A DNA stretch of 64,000 bases, from contig CM031858.1 in the NCBI GenBank assembly GCA_018697195.1, forward strand, positions 89,448,918 through 89,512,917, written 5' to 3'. A model generated the notes under the pieces. It had not been told where the DNA came from, searched no databases, and saw only the letters and a list, made by a program, of their open reading frames with translations. Below, piece after piece: positions 48,600 to 60,500 of the stretch. Position numbers and translations under genes: made by a program. The first letter of the stretch is position 1, and each line of letters opens with the position of its first letter. The stretch is from Certhia americana (Eukaryota > Chordata > Aves > Passeriformes > Certhiidae).

Positions 48600-49345
48600 A
48601 CAGGTCTGCCAGATTTTTCTGGATTTGGTAAACGTATTTCCCAAAGCAGTTTAATATGATTTCTTGCAAAGATCTAAGAACTAAGAGACCATGGGATAAC
48701 AGGGAAGGTTTTCATATGGAGTAATAGTGGATTATGAAAAGGGTAAAGGAGGGTGTGGGTAAAACATCATTTGTCACAGTGGAGGGAATTTACCAATAAA
48801 GTCAACTATTCCGTGCTGCAATTTGTTCTTTAGCATATTCCTAAATGATCAGAAGAAGAAAGAATACTGAGGCAATAATTTGCTGGTGATACCATCTACA
48901 GATGATAAAGAGCTGCAAAGCAATCCAAGAATGCTATGATAAAACAGCTGATTAAATTCAATGTAGATTAATAGATAATGATGCCCTTGGGAGTGGGGGA
49001 GGGGGCACAAGGAAAGAATGGTCTTAATTTGACGTATTCTTGTATGGGTTGTGAACTGACGATTACAACCCTAAATCTCATTCTGAGTGGTAATAGATAG
49101 CCTTATGGAAAGAGGAGAGCAGCACTGAGTGGCAGTCAAAAATCAGATAGAATATTATGAATTATTGTGAAAGGAACAGAGAACAAATCTGAACCTCATT
49201 ATGCCACTTTGCAAATTCATCATGTACAATCATTGTGAATATAGTATGGAATGCTAGTTTCTCAAATTAAAAAGAATATTACCAAATGAGAAAAAGCAGT
49301 TGAAAAGAAAAGAAAAGGAGACGGGGATGATGTAAGAATGAAGTA
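48600..49345 (+). mobile_element. Ancient CR1/L3-like LINE ORF2 relic (reverse transcriptase)
   Basis: A long but heavily mutated sense copy. In order: a block around 48.79-48.83 kb (GTGGAGGGAATTTACC) matching the segment before the QGS motif; CTGCAATTTGTTCTTTAGC, then AAATGATCAGAAGAAG (the F-N-x-F-x-N-D-L region); and AATTTGCTGGTGATACCA at 48877-48894, where the catalytic FADD box reads Phe-Ala-Gly-Asp (48879-48890). Then come AAATTCAATGTAGATTAATA (the K-F-N-x-x-K region) and GCAGTCAAAAATCAGATAGA at about 49132, followed by ATTATTGTGAAAGGAACAGA and CATTATGCCACTTTGC, matching the C-terminal A-N-R-x-L-G-I-I-R-K region. The catalytic Asp is lost and all frames are broken. The copy runs to just before the assembly gap. 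Confidence 0.7.
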
Positions 49346-49400
49346 TCTGAGTTTCATTTTTGAACAGAAAATAGAAGAAAATAAATATGAACTTGTTTGC

Positions 49401-49619
49401 NNNNNNNNNNNNNNNNNNNNNNNNNNNNNNNNNNNNNNNNNNNNNNNNNNNNNNNNNNNNNNNNNNNNNNNNNNNNNNNNNNNNNNNNNNNNNNNNNNNN
49501 NNNNNNNNNNNNNNNNNNNNNNNNNNNNNNNNNNNNNNNNNNNNNNNNNNNNNNNNNNNNNNNNNNNNNNNNNNNNNNNNNNNNNNNNNNNNNNNNNNNN
49601 NNNNNNNNNNNNNNNNNNN
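49401..49619. other. Assembly gap (219 N)
   Basis: Undetermined bases directly abutting a C-rich low-complexity tract. ORFs spanning it are meaningless. Confidence 1.
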
Positions 49620-49890
49620 CCCCTCCCCTACCCACCGCACCCACTCCCCCCCTCCCTACCCCCTCCCCTTCCCACCTCCCTACCCTTACCCTCCCCTCCC
49701 ATCCCCTCTCCCCTCGCCTCCCCATCCCCTCCCCTTCCCTTCCCTCCCTTTCCCTTCCCTTCCCTTCCGCCTCCCTCCGCTCCCACCCCTAAACCACACC
49801 TACCCCCCCTCTTCATTTTTTTTTTTCCCTTTTGCTTTTCCCTTTTCCCTTTTTACTTTTCATTTCTTTTTCGTTTTTCCTTTCTTTCCC
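49620..49890. repeat. C-rich polypyrimidine low-complexity tract
   Basis: About 170 bases of CCCCTCCCC/CCCTTCCC-type sequence with rare A or G, passing into a T/C-rich tract to about 49890. Read on the minus strand it is a GGGGAGGGG-type purine tract with strong G-quadruplex potential. ORFs here are composition artefacts. Confidence 0.9.
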
Positions 49891-49899
49891 AATTTGTGA

Positions 49900-52800
49900 T
49901 TAATTAATATCAATATATGAAAGCAGATATCAAAAAAGAGGCGGCGGGTAGCTCAGGACTAATCTTGAAACAGGACTTATTCTTTTGAAGGAAACAGTTT
50001 AGGCATATATATATATATGTGAAGTGCAGATATTGCCCCTGATCCTGCCATCAGAGGATAATGGAGGATCCAGAATACTGCAAGAACGAAAGAATGTTGA
50101 TGTCTGGAGGATAAAAAAAGTGCACATAGTTTGAGAAGAGACAAAAATTTTGGTGGAATTGAATCTCTGCAAGAGCTTACAGACCTCAAAACACCAGCAA
50201 GTATGCTAACAGCACTTCTAGATTGAATTAATTTCTGATAAAGAAAATGGATAATAATATAATAGTAATCTGATAAAAAATGGGATTTTTTTTCCTCTTT
50301 TTTTATTTGTAGTTGAATTGAGCCTTTTCACATAAGCCACAATGAGGCCAAGGACAAGCATTGAAAGAGAAGACAGATGTAGCAAAGGAAGATGGAAACA
50401 TTTCAGGGCACAGGATTCTGAACACAATATTCTATGGGAATGTGGTAAATACAATTCTATCTAAAGAAGAGCAAGGTGAATATGCAAAAAGTCTGAAAAT
50501 ATGTAAAGGGCTCATCTTAAAAAGATGTTAGTTATAGCAAAATAATGGTAAACACTTTTCAACAGGAGAGGGTAATAGCTGAAGGATAAGAAAAAATGAA
50601 GAAAATTTTGAGGACTTCATCCTGGAAAGAGAAAGGAAGTTTTAGCATGCACAAAAAGTTAAATTTCTTTATTTTTTTCATGATATGTGTCCTGCAGCAG
50701 AGTCTGATAACCCTGTTGCTCTGCAGGGTCTAGGGGAAATAATCCATAGTGTGGGTGCAGTCAATGTTCTCTGTAAGGGTGGAAAAAACCCTCACAATGA
50801 AAAAAGTTTTTTTGAATTCATATATCCTTAATAACTGCTTAAGTAAAGAAAACTAAAGAAAATTATTTTCAGAACTGCAGCTAGAGCTATCTGGTAGGCA
50901 ATACTTGAGCCCAATTTTTTGGGTTTTTTTTGTTGTTTTATTTTTCTTTTTAAATTTTTCTTGATGCAGTGTTAAATGTCTGGTAAGCATCCTGGGAGAA
51001 AGAGTTGCTCTACAAACATCTGTATGTTTTCAGCAATCTGTTTGGAAAACATTGTTTCTTCAGGGTGCTGCATTAGTTATTGGCATCCAATGCATTTCAC
51101 AACCAGGAATGACAGGAAGTTACTGCTGGAGTGAGTATTAAGATACATATACTGAATTTTGATTTAGAACAAAACTTTAGAGACCTTTTGCCACAGAAAG
51201 GACAGGAAAAACAATAAATTTTACAAGAGACAGAGACCTAAGCGGAAGTGAATGAAGGAAACTTGCACACTGTCATGTCTAACATCATTTCTTGGAAGGG
51301 TCAATCTTGCTTTAAAAAGACTTCAGATAAACATTGATATTTATGCTATTAGGACTTGGACCATAAGAATATATGAATAAATAATGCCTTAGAAATTTAT
51401 TAAAACTGCAGGCAAAAAATAAAGCAGGAAAATACATCTGGGGAGTGCAGGGGGAAAAAAATATCCCATGCAGTAAAATGAACGGTGTTGCTAGCCTTGG
51501 CTGCCCATCTGTTCTTTCACTCCTCTGAGAAAGCCCTCCCTGAACATGCTGTCACTAAAAAGGTCACCATAAACCCAAATCCATTTGGACTAGCCCCTGT
51601 TTAATTTAATAATATCTCCTATTGGGAGATTAGGCTGGTAAATCCAGCAAAATGTGGATACAGCTATTCCACCACAGGGTTGGGAAGAAAGTAAAGCCCC
51701 TCGTAGAGCTGAAGAGGAACACAGGGTCAAATAAACAGTGTATTTCAGCCACAGATAGACAAAACAAAGCTTGGTTTGCTGTCTGCTACCACTTTTGTTG
51801 TTTAGCTCGGAGAACTGAAAATATGCATATTCGCAGATTTAGAATGTTGTATTCCAACTGCAGGTGTATATTGGCAGAGCAAAATGAAAACCTCAGCGTT
51901 CTGGTGTTCAAGAGAGACCCATAATTCATAGAAACAACACTGTACTATGATGTTACAGAACTGACTTATTCAGCTAGTATTGGAGAAACAGATATAGTTT
52001 TAAACAATGTGTTGGAAAACATAACTTCATATATATCAGCATGTACTGCAGAGAAGTAAACATTTCCTGCACTGCATCCAGCAGGAGATGAATTAGTAGC
52101 CACTCAACCAGCCATTCTGCTCAAGAAAAATGTTAGAAAATAGATGTAGTGGATAGGGTGTCATTAGGGTAGGAGGGGACCTATGGGCTAGAAACAATTC
52201 CCTGCAACTAATTTAGGGTGTCATTTTCTGAAATGGAGATGGAACAGTGACTTACCATTGTGTGATAGTATCACAAGAAGTCTCAGAGGGTTAGGTAGTG
52301 AGTTATTTAATGTTTTACTGGGGAAGGAAGACGAAAGTAAAATACTTTGAACTGCCTTTGCAAGAGGTTTTTGGAAATGGTTGTTGGGCAGTTTAGAAAC
52401 TCGTGTAAGCTACAGCCAATTGGTTAGATCTCATACATAAAATTAAACATATTTTTGTCAGGCTTCTTGACTGTGAACATTACAAGAAGACACAGAATGC
52501 TTTTCTCTTGTTGTCTCAATAGATATTTTAGATTAGAATAGCTTAAATAGGAAAAGCAACAGAACACCCCAGTAGAATTACCAAGGGCTTTGCGTTTCAG
52601 GCATTCTGCAAACAGCAGTTATTGTGTTCAGATCTCCTCAGGAGGAGAGCAATTAAGTAGCTTTGTAGAGGAATAAGTAGCTTATAGAGGAATATAACTG
52701 TTTTAAAGTTAGGGCTGTAACATGTAAGGAGTTGGCTGTTCTAAATCCAGGGCTCTGTAGAGAAAAAGAGCCGTCTCCCATCTCAGTTTTGTGCCTAAAC

Positions 52801-54520
52801 TCTAGCTCTGCCATCCAATGCTTGCCTGCTTTAGCAACACCTGTGGTATAAAAAAAATGCTTCTTTCCAGGGAAAACGAAATATTTTGGTTTGTTCAAAA
52901 ATGGAAGTAGCTTTGCTTTTCTCAATTGTTGAGGAGAAAACAAACATGTTCTTACCTGCTACTGTCAAAAAGAGTTTCTTGTTTTGCTTGGTCAGGTTTA
53001 ATGTTCATTCTCCAAGCAGAAATCCATTGTTCTCTCAGCCCTGCTGTTTCTCTCTTAGTGATCATCTGCTCCCCACTCATTTGGAGATTGAAGAGCTGAA
53101 TCGTAATATGTGCCCTGAGCCCCTACACGCCAGAGGGGAAGGAACTGCAGCCTTCTGCATGCTGCTGAACTCAGTGCAGTGTAAAACATGTAAAACAGTG
53201 TCCACCTCTATACAGATGCTTTCTTGCAGCGGAAGCAGGGTAGAGGGTAAAAGGAATAACATGGTACTTTCACTGAAATGTCATTAAACCAGCTAAATTG
53301 GAATAAGAAACATATAAATTGAAATATTTTTATTCATGAGACTTTTAAATACTGGTTAATAGCATTAATGATACGTCTTTGTTAAAATTGTGTGATTCTG
53401 ATTGGAAACATGTCAGGAGTCTATAAATATTCTTCAGATCAGTAGAGGTGTAAAACTTACATTAGCAAATTCTGTCAGAGCAATCAGGGAGCATAGAATA
53501 AGTATGGGAAATAGATAGCTGGTCAGTGTTTAGCTTCTTTCACAGGATATGCCTTAAAATGTGGCTACCGGAACAAGGGGATACTGATTACCTGCATTTT
53601 TTTACCCCCAGATTTAACCCATGTCACACAGGTGACCTCATAATGAACTTAAATTTTGACAAGGATAAATTACATTTTAATTAAATGTGAATGTTTTGAT
53701 ACTTCCACAAAGTAATTGATCTTGTCTTAGAAAGGACCATTAGTCGTTTAGTTCCAGATGACAAGATAGCAAACCCCTAGATCATTACATGCATCGATCT
53801 TAACAATTCTTAATCTATTCTACTCTTTCAGAAGTGTAGGTAACCTATATTTCAAACCTGGAAGAGATGATTCAATATTCTATCTCATAGTTAAAAATAA
53901 CTAAATTCTGTATGAATTTGTTTAGTGTTAGGGATCACTTATGGGTTCTGATTTTACTCTTCTCCCCTAAGCAGACTTTTAAACTGCTTGTTTCAATGAA
54001 AATAGTAATTCACTCAAAATCACAACTTAAACTTCTTTTGGTCAACTAAGCCGATGCAGTTCTTGAAATTAGTGTGAGGCTTTGTTCAGTCTAAATCACT
54101 TTTGCACTTTCTCTGCCTATTCATAATTATATGTTATTTCTGAGAACATAATTAGAATACCTTCGCTGTAGTTCTTATCAAAGACACAAGGAGGTAAAGT
54201 GTATCTTGGTATTCTCACAGACTGCTATTCTGTTTACACACATTCAACAGTAGCCTTTTTTTGGGTGGCAGAACTGGACTGGAAGTTTTTGTTCAGCAGT
54301 TTGACAATTATTTGGGAGTCATAAGGGAGGGAGTCACTGTTTTACTGGATAGAGTCCTTGAGTAAAGTTCAAGCAGGTATTCCTTGCTTCTGTATTTGTT
54401 TGACTGTATTAAGGTATGTGGTGTAAGAATGGGCTTAAACTTACTAATTTTATTTCCAGATCCCTCTGCACAGTTGCCCTCTCTCCCTTACTTAATATTC
54501 TGCAAACTTTGGTGACATTA
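49900..54520. other. Unique AT-rich non-coding stretch
   Basis: No gene is recognised. ORFs up to 133 codons (52886-53287, plus) have no domain and overlap a 96-codon ORF on the other strand. It carries one copy of the 33-bp duplication at 52688-52720. Confidence 0.55.
52688..52720. repeat. 33-bp exact duplicate, copy 1
   Basis: Identical over 33 bases to 55553-55585, same orientation, with unrelated sequence starting immediately to the right. Just to the left there is a local imperfect duplication (TAGCTTTGTAGAGGAATA / TAGCTTATAGAGGAATA). Confidence 0.95.
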
Positions 54521-54525
54521 TCAGA

Positions 54526-54553
54526 TTTACAAATCTGATAATGAGTCAGTTTT
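54526..54553. repeat. Near-perfect palindrome (13-bp arms, 2-base loop)
   Basis: CATTATCAGATTT (54526-54538), the loop AC, then the exact reverse complement AAATCTGATAATG (54541-54553). Confidence 0.97.
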
Positions 54554-54902
54554 TACTTAATTCCAGACCATTTTTGAAGTATTGAAAGGCATCAAGCTTT
54601 ATAACACACAAAATCATTACTACTTGATGATTGTTAGTGACTATTTACATCATTGAATAATTACTATTTAAGTTCCATAATTTGTTCAGATCTTTATTGA
54701 ATAATTAGATTTTGACTAGCAGAATGAAGTGCTAGATTCTTTTGTCCCTTTAAAAAAAATATTTCAGGGACTGCTTTTTTACTGCTGACATCTATCTTGT
54801 GTGGTCAGCAAAACACATTTTCAAACACCTTAAATCAAATGTTGAAGTTCCTAGCTTTTATTTCTGAGGTACTTGTGATACATGATTTGCAACCCTTTCT
54901 GG

Positions 54903-55085
54903 AATCACAGTATCACTGAGTTTGGATGGGCCTCAGGAGATGGCCTATTCCACCTGTCATGCACTAAACATGGGCAGCTAAAGCAAGTTGCTCAGGACTG
55001 TGCCTAGCTAAGTTTCTAATATTTCCAAGGTTAGAAACTCTATAACACCTCTGGGCAGCCTATTTCAGCATTTGAATAATGAATT
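54903..55085 (-). mobile_element. CR1 LINE 3' end, antisense
   Basis: On the plus strand this reads ATCACAGTATCACTGAG, TTTGGATGGGCCTC, GGCAGCTAAAGCAAGTTGCT and CTCTGGGCAGCCTATTTCAG. That is the inverted CR1 3' end (normally ATCATAGAATCACAGAA, TTGGGTTGGAAGGGACC, CCAGGTTGCTC, CTCTGGGCAACCTGTTCCAG). It is diverged and includes a small deletion around the GGGACC block. Confidence 0.82.
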
Positions 55086-55104
55086 TTTTTGAGGTGAAGT
55101 ACCT

Positions 55105-55500
55105 TGGCCTTTTACCCATGTCCATTATCCATTATCACTGGGTTCCCTGCCCCATTCAGTGTCTGTCCTGCTTTTTCACCTATGATTTCTTTTGTGGTTG
55201 GTAGGTCTCTGGAAGCCCTTCTTATGGCCTTTCATGTCCCTCACAAGATTTGACTTCAGGTGTGCTTTGGCTTTCCTAATAACATCCTTGGGTATTCAGC
55301 ACCTACATATTTCTCCTGCATGATCTGAGCCTGTATTCCTCCCTTGCATGGTTCTTTTTTATGTTTAAGTTTAGTCAGGAGTTCCTTGTTTAACGACATA
55401 GGTCTCCTGCAATTTTTGCTTGACTTCTTACAGGTGGAGCTGGATCATTCTTGCACCTGGAGGATATGACATGTTCTGTAAAGAACAACCATTCAGAAAG
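55105..55500 (-). mobile_element. CR1 LINE ORF2 fragment (between endonuclease and reverse transcriptase), antisense
   Basis: The plus strand shows, in order, ATTATCACTGGGTTCC, CTGCCCCATTCAGTGTCTG, GGAAGCCCTTCTTATGGCC, TGTCCCTCACAAGATTTGAC, TGTGCTTTGGCTTTCCTAAT, TATTCCTCCCTTGCATGG, AGGAGTTCCTTGTTTAACG, GGTCTCCTGCAATTTTTGC and TTGACTTCTTACAGGTGG. These are the inverted segments of CR1 ORF2 upstream of the palm, coding on the minus strand for the N-K-E-L-L and A-K-A-x-L regions. Stops interrupt every frame. It lies only about 20 bp from a CR1 3' end in the same orientation, so more than 1.5 kb of the normal element is missing between them. Confidence 0.8.
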
Positions 55501-55552
55501 CATTTGTAAATTTGCTTGCAAACAGCAAAGGACTTGGAACTGCAAATAGTAT

Positions 55553-55585
55553 AGGAATATAACTGTTTTAAAGTTAGGGCTGTAA
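55553..55585. repeat. 33-bp exact duplicate, copy 2
   Basis: Identical to 52688-52720, 2.87 kb away in direct orientation. It lies about 50 bp beyond the CR1 ORF2 fragment. Confidence 0.95.
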
Positions 55586-57483
55586 ATTTCTGGTTTAAGT
55601 GGAAATGCTACAGAATTATTATTTCCTTTCATTTATGTCTGCACATGGAAATACAGGTATCTGGAAAAACATAAATGAAAGAATTTGGACAAGGAGATGC
55701 AAATTTATCCGTGAAGTTTTGGCTTTGAACAAAGAGCATGAAAGTGTAGTGTAGCTGGAAATTTAAATGGACTGTAGAAAATAATCTTTGATCTTACTGA
55801 GTTTCTCTAGGTATGATATAATTCCTGACAGGCCTCTAGGTCAATGAATATGCCTTCAACTCAAGCAAATGCAGCTTTCTAAGATAAAAGATAACTTCCA
55901 TGTTGTATAGTAACACAGTTGATGCTTCTGATTGCCATTGTCCCCATCAAGCAATCATTTCCTGTTTTGCAGATCTCTATAAGACAGCATGCAAAACCAC
56001 ATTTCATTTTGCATTAATGGAAAAGATAACACATTTTACATGTTGTTGCATTTTCAGAGATAGCAAGGAAAAAATAACCTCTAACATTTTGCCTTCTTTT
56101 GATGGTCCTCAGTGCTCAGCTGCTGAAGTTTGGGAAGGGAGATTTTCTGTAATTTCTGTTTTTTAAAATTAGACTGCACTATACTTTGACATTGGTTTTG
56201 TGGGGACAGATTAGAAGTCTCAAATATTCCAGTCCTGAAATATGGCAAGGGTAAAAAGAAGAGCACTTATTGGAGGAAAAAATGTACATTTTTTATGTTA
56301 AGATTTCAATTTTAATAAATAAATGAATTCAGTAAAATTGGAAAGGTTTATGTAAATGTATATTTAGATACTGTATATAGCTGAAAAGTGTACATAGCTC
56401 AGTGCAAATGTTAGGAGTTTAGGGAAAGTTGCATGAGAAAGTTCATTTTGGCTGTGCTGTTGTAGCTCAGGCTCCCTCTTTGGTTGAAGGCTTATGTTTG
56501 CTCAAGATATTTCCTATTTCTCTTTTCCCTCTAATTCCATTCTTGTAAGTGCATTTGCTTTATAATACTGGTGGCTAGAATACAGCCAATTCTATCATTA
56601 TTCAAATATGAAAGTTCCATATGGAGAGCAGGATATGCCAGTAAGAGGAGGTAATGGTCTGTTTTGTTTTATCTGATTGTTTTAGCACCTTGCAATTTCC
56701 TCAGCCATCACACTAGCCAAAAAAAAAGTGTGAGTCTGAAAATAAAAAAGATGGGGAGGTAATTTGATGCTGTTAGTCTTAGATATTTTGGCAACAGACT
56801 GTGAAAATGTGCAAGAATGTTTGCAAGTGGTTTGAATGAGTATGTGGAAAGATGTGGACCTGAGGTATCTTTTTAAAAATAAAATAAAACACCCTTAACA
56901 TGAAAAGAGCTTTTTTATTTTTTCCTGGTGTGAAAATTATTAGCAGCTACAGGCAGTCCCCATCTGGGGATTTGGAACCTACTGTCTGGTCTTTCAATCA
57001 GATTAGTTGGTGATACTAGAAGGAACAAACGATACTTGGAAGAATTGTGTGTAGCTTATGACAACAAAAGGCTCAACTGGCAACATGTGGCTAACAGCTC
57101 ACAGACATCTGGTGTAAGCCATTTTCCTGAGGAATTAATTTGTGTTGAATATATATCCCAAATCTTTCCTTCTTTGAGGAAAGGCACTTGCTAGAAATTA
57201 GATAAAGAAAAAATAAATACTGTATCAAACTTTCAGCATTAACTTGACAGGAAAGGAAAAACAGTAGATTTGGCCTTTTAAATTTTTGTTTGTGATGTCT
57301 TAAGAAGTACTGTTGATCTGATGGTTCTTGGCTATTTGAGGGAGAGGCAGAGATGAGAAGGATTAGATTTTTTTCTGCTCTATTTTTATACTTAAAAGTA
57401 TTAGGAATCTTGTGGCATGATTAGCTGATGTGATCCAGTGGCTTAGTGTTGCTCCCAAGAAATGAAAAACCTGTAAGCATGAC

Positions 57484-57485
57484 AA

Positions 57486-57524
<39 letters not shown>

Positions 57525-57527
57525 ATG
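57484..57527. repeat. (AAAT)n microsatellite
   Basis: About ten uninterrupted AAAT tetranucleotides. It is the source of the Tyr/Ile/Leu/Phe repeat in the minus-strand translation. Confidence 0.95.
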
Positions 57528-60500
57528 AATGTCCTGGTGGACAATTTTCTGTTGGTAGTGGATTTTGCCAGTGGTTCAGAGCTGACAAAATATTTCCAGT
57601 CTTCTTTCCACCCGGAGCTTGAAATGAAAGAGAACAGACAGAACGTAGGTTCAGGCATTAATTACTACAACTCATGAAGAAGGCTGAAGATTATAGTACA
57701 TTGAATAGTCAGAAAATTTGACTTCTCTATTTTGTTAGTGCTTTCCCCAGAAGGATATAGGGAAATTATATGGGAGGCTGGGATTTTTCCAATCTGTAAC
57801 TGAAGGGTTGAGAAAGCATTTTATTTTATGTACGAGTAGTAGACTTTTTCTGACTAAGCAGTTGTGTTAAATTTGTACTTAGCTCAAAAACTGGTGCTTC
57901 AATTTCAGATCTGTTGTTTCTTTGACAGGTTGCTTGGACTTTAAAATCATCATATGGTGTTCTGAGAAATAATATGATTTCTTACATGTTTTACCTATAA
58001 TATTGTTTATTCAACCTATACATAAATGGGAAATAGGTTTTAGACAGTTTAGATAATCTATTACAACTAATCCCCTGGTTTCACTGCCAGTTCTGATGCC
58101 TTCACAGCTGCCTTCCTGTCTGTCTCCAGAGTTCAGGTCTTCTTCCAGACCTCTACCTAAAGTCTCAAAATAGTGCTTGTTGCTTCTATTTGGCAGCAGT
58201 CATTTGCCTCTAATGTCAGTAACTTAAAAGGTAGTTGGGAACTCTCAGTGTTCAGTAAACTGGATGTCCTCAACAAGGAAAAGGACTTCAGGAAGATCTT
58301 CTCAAATGTCTGAAATGGTGTATTTATATTTGTTTCAATGGCAATGTAGGAATGAACTAAATAGTAACGGAGAAAGAAAGGAATAAAATGAGGCAAGAAA
58401 AGAAGAATTTAAATGGAAAAAGGATGTAAGTAAAAGATAGACGGTAATCTAAAAGATAACTCATAAACTTTATGGCAAAATGAATTTCTGCAGGAGTTCT
58501 ATTAACAATCAGTAAAATGATTAAATTAAGGAAGACTCAAAAATTACTTAAATTCTGAAAATTTTTCAAACTCTTCCTTTAATAAGAAAAATAAAAAGAA
58601 ATCCTCTGAAAGTTGAGTAACTTGAGGCTTTCTTTGGAGAATAACATTAAGATTGCTCAAACATACAGAAGATAGAAAAGGTCAATTAAAATTGTACAGT
58701 CCATCTTTTAATTCTATAGCCTTATGATCAGGAAATAATTCATAAAGGACAAGAATATACCAGGAGGGACTGCTGCTCCACATGATCATAGGAACCAGAA
58801 GATCAAACCTATAACACAAGCCTCTGAAAATCATTCGGTACGCTCTGCAAACTGCAGATACGCTGCCTTTCTTTTTCAGTGTTATGTTAGTCTTAGGGAG
58901 AGTGCCAAGGAAGCTCATCAGTGGTGTGCAAAACACTGAGCCTTGCACAGCTGCAGCAACTCTTCAGACCTCTCTGTTTCCCACGGATAGTCCATTGTGG
59001 AGGATGTGGCTGGCTTGAAACCTGTGCTGCTGAAGAGAGCCATCCCTGTCCATGCCTTCTGCACTCCTTTGTCTCCTGCTCGATTTAGACAAGGACACCA
59101 CTGTTTGCAGCTTACACCAGCAGAGAACACCCACAGCCAGGGGAGTGATCTCTTTCACTGAAGAAAGGGACTTACCAGGGCAGAAACTGCCAAGAGCATG
59201 AATGTGAGGTACGTACAAGTGGTCTGCTGTAGGTTTAAAAGTCTGCACCAGCAGAGAGCTGCTCTGGGGACTTGAAGGTGTTTCTGGCATGAGCTTCAGA
59301 GATTCCATGACCTGTGAGGTAATGTTTACAGTGGTAAATGGACTGAAGGCAATATTGAAGTAAAACCCCAAAACATGAAATTTCCAGAGTCAGGGAACAC
59401 GAAAGCCTCTTTTGCTGCTTCCTGGCTAGTGGTACTGTGAAGCTCCAGTTATTGCAGGCACATGTGTGTAGCTGCTTCAGAATGCTACTGGTATTTCATA
59501 ACCACTTTTACGGAGATTTCATGTTTTTCACTTTGAAGTTGCATTTCTTGATGCTTCTTTGGGAGTTGGCAGCTCCAAGTTGACAGATCATTCTCCTGTT
59601 TTTTACCATGGTGCCTTCCTGGTATCAAAGTTTCAGATCATCTCCCTGCAGATGTTTATCAAGTCTGTAGTCTCTATCACTCCAAAGGCTGCTTTAGGTT
59701 TGCCATTTGATGTGGTTAATTTTGTCTGTTTGTTTTTTGTATTTTTGTAATCAATTTTATTAGTCAACTCATCAGAAGGCTGCTTGGCAGCTTAAGAGAT
59801 TGAGATTTTACACTGTGCCAACAAGGGGATTTTCTATTTTTATGAGGTATTTTGGGGCTTATGAAGGTGCAAGAGTAATGCTGAATTACCATCTTAGAGG
59901 ATTGTAATGTGACATGGTTCATAATCGTATTGTCTGTGTCTCTTCTGTATCTCTGTTTGTCTCTCAAGGGATCAGGTCAGTTTATTCCACACTGGAATTC
60001 AGGAATAAATTATGTTATGTGTGTAGAAGTCGGCTATGGGATTGGGCCATTCCAGCAAACCAGGGAGTGAATCAATTTGGCAGACTTAGTTAAGCTTACC
60101 TGTGAACTTGTGTCTTATTAAATGACAAGGGCAGCAGTTCCCATGCTGTCTGTGATGTACATGAAAGTAAAGTGAAGAAAACAAACACTCCCCTTTGACA
60201 GTCAATTAAGGATGCTGATTAACTCCATCTTGTACTAAAGCTGAGTGCTATAATACAGTAACATGATGATGAGCTATGAAAGTGATAGATTCTCCTATGT
60301 TTATATTCAAATATGTTTCCTGGGCAATATAAACTCCATCTCAGGTCCACATTATGATGCATAATTTTTATGGATTATAATAAATTTTTAGTTTTGTGGA
60401 GCTGATCTTTAATTACTGTCTTCTACAGAAAACAATTACATGGGGTATGTCAAGCAGCATTCCTTCTAAATACTGTAATTCTATGGAAGCCCTTATAAAA

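Noticed and set aside
49254..49907. ORFs of 120-190 codons around the N gap
   Set aside because: They are built from Ns and a polypyrimidine tract (Pro/Ser/Leu/Phe only).
52150..52215. GGTAGGAGGGGACCTATGGG, reminiscent of an antisense CR1 end
   Set aside because: Too short and no terminal tail. Could be a decayed CR1, but not supportable by eye.
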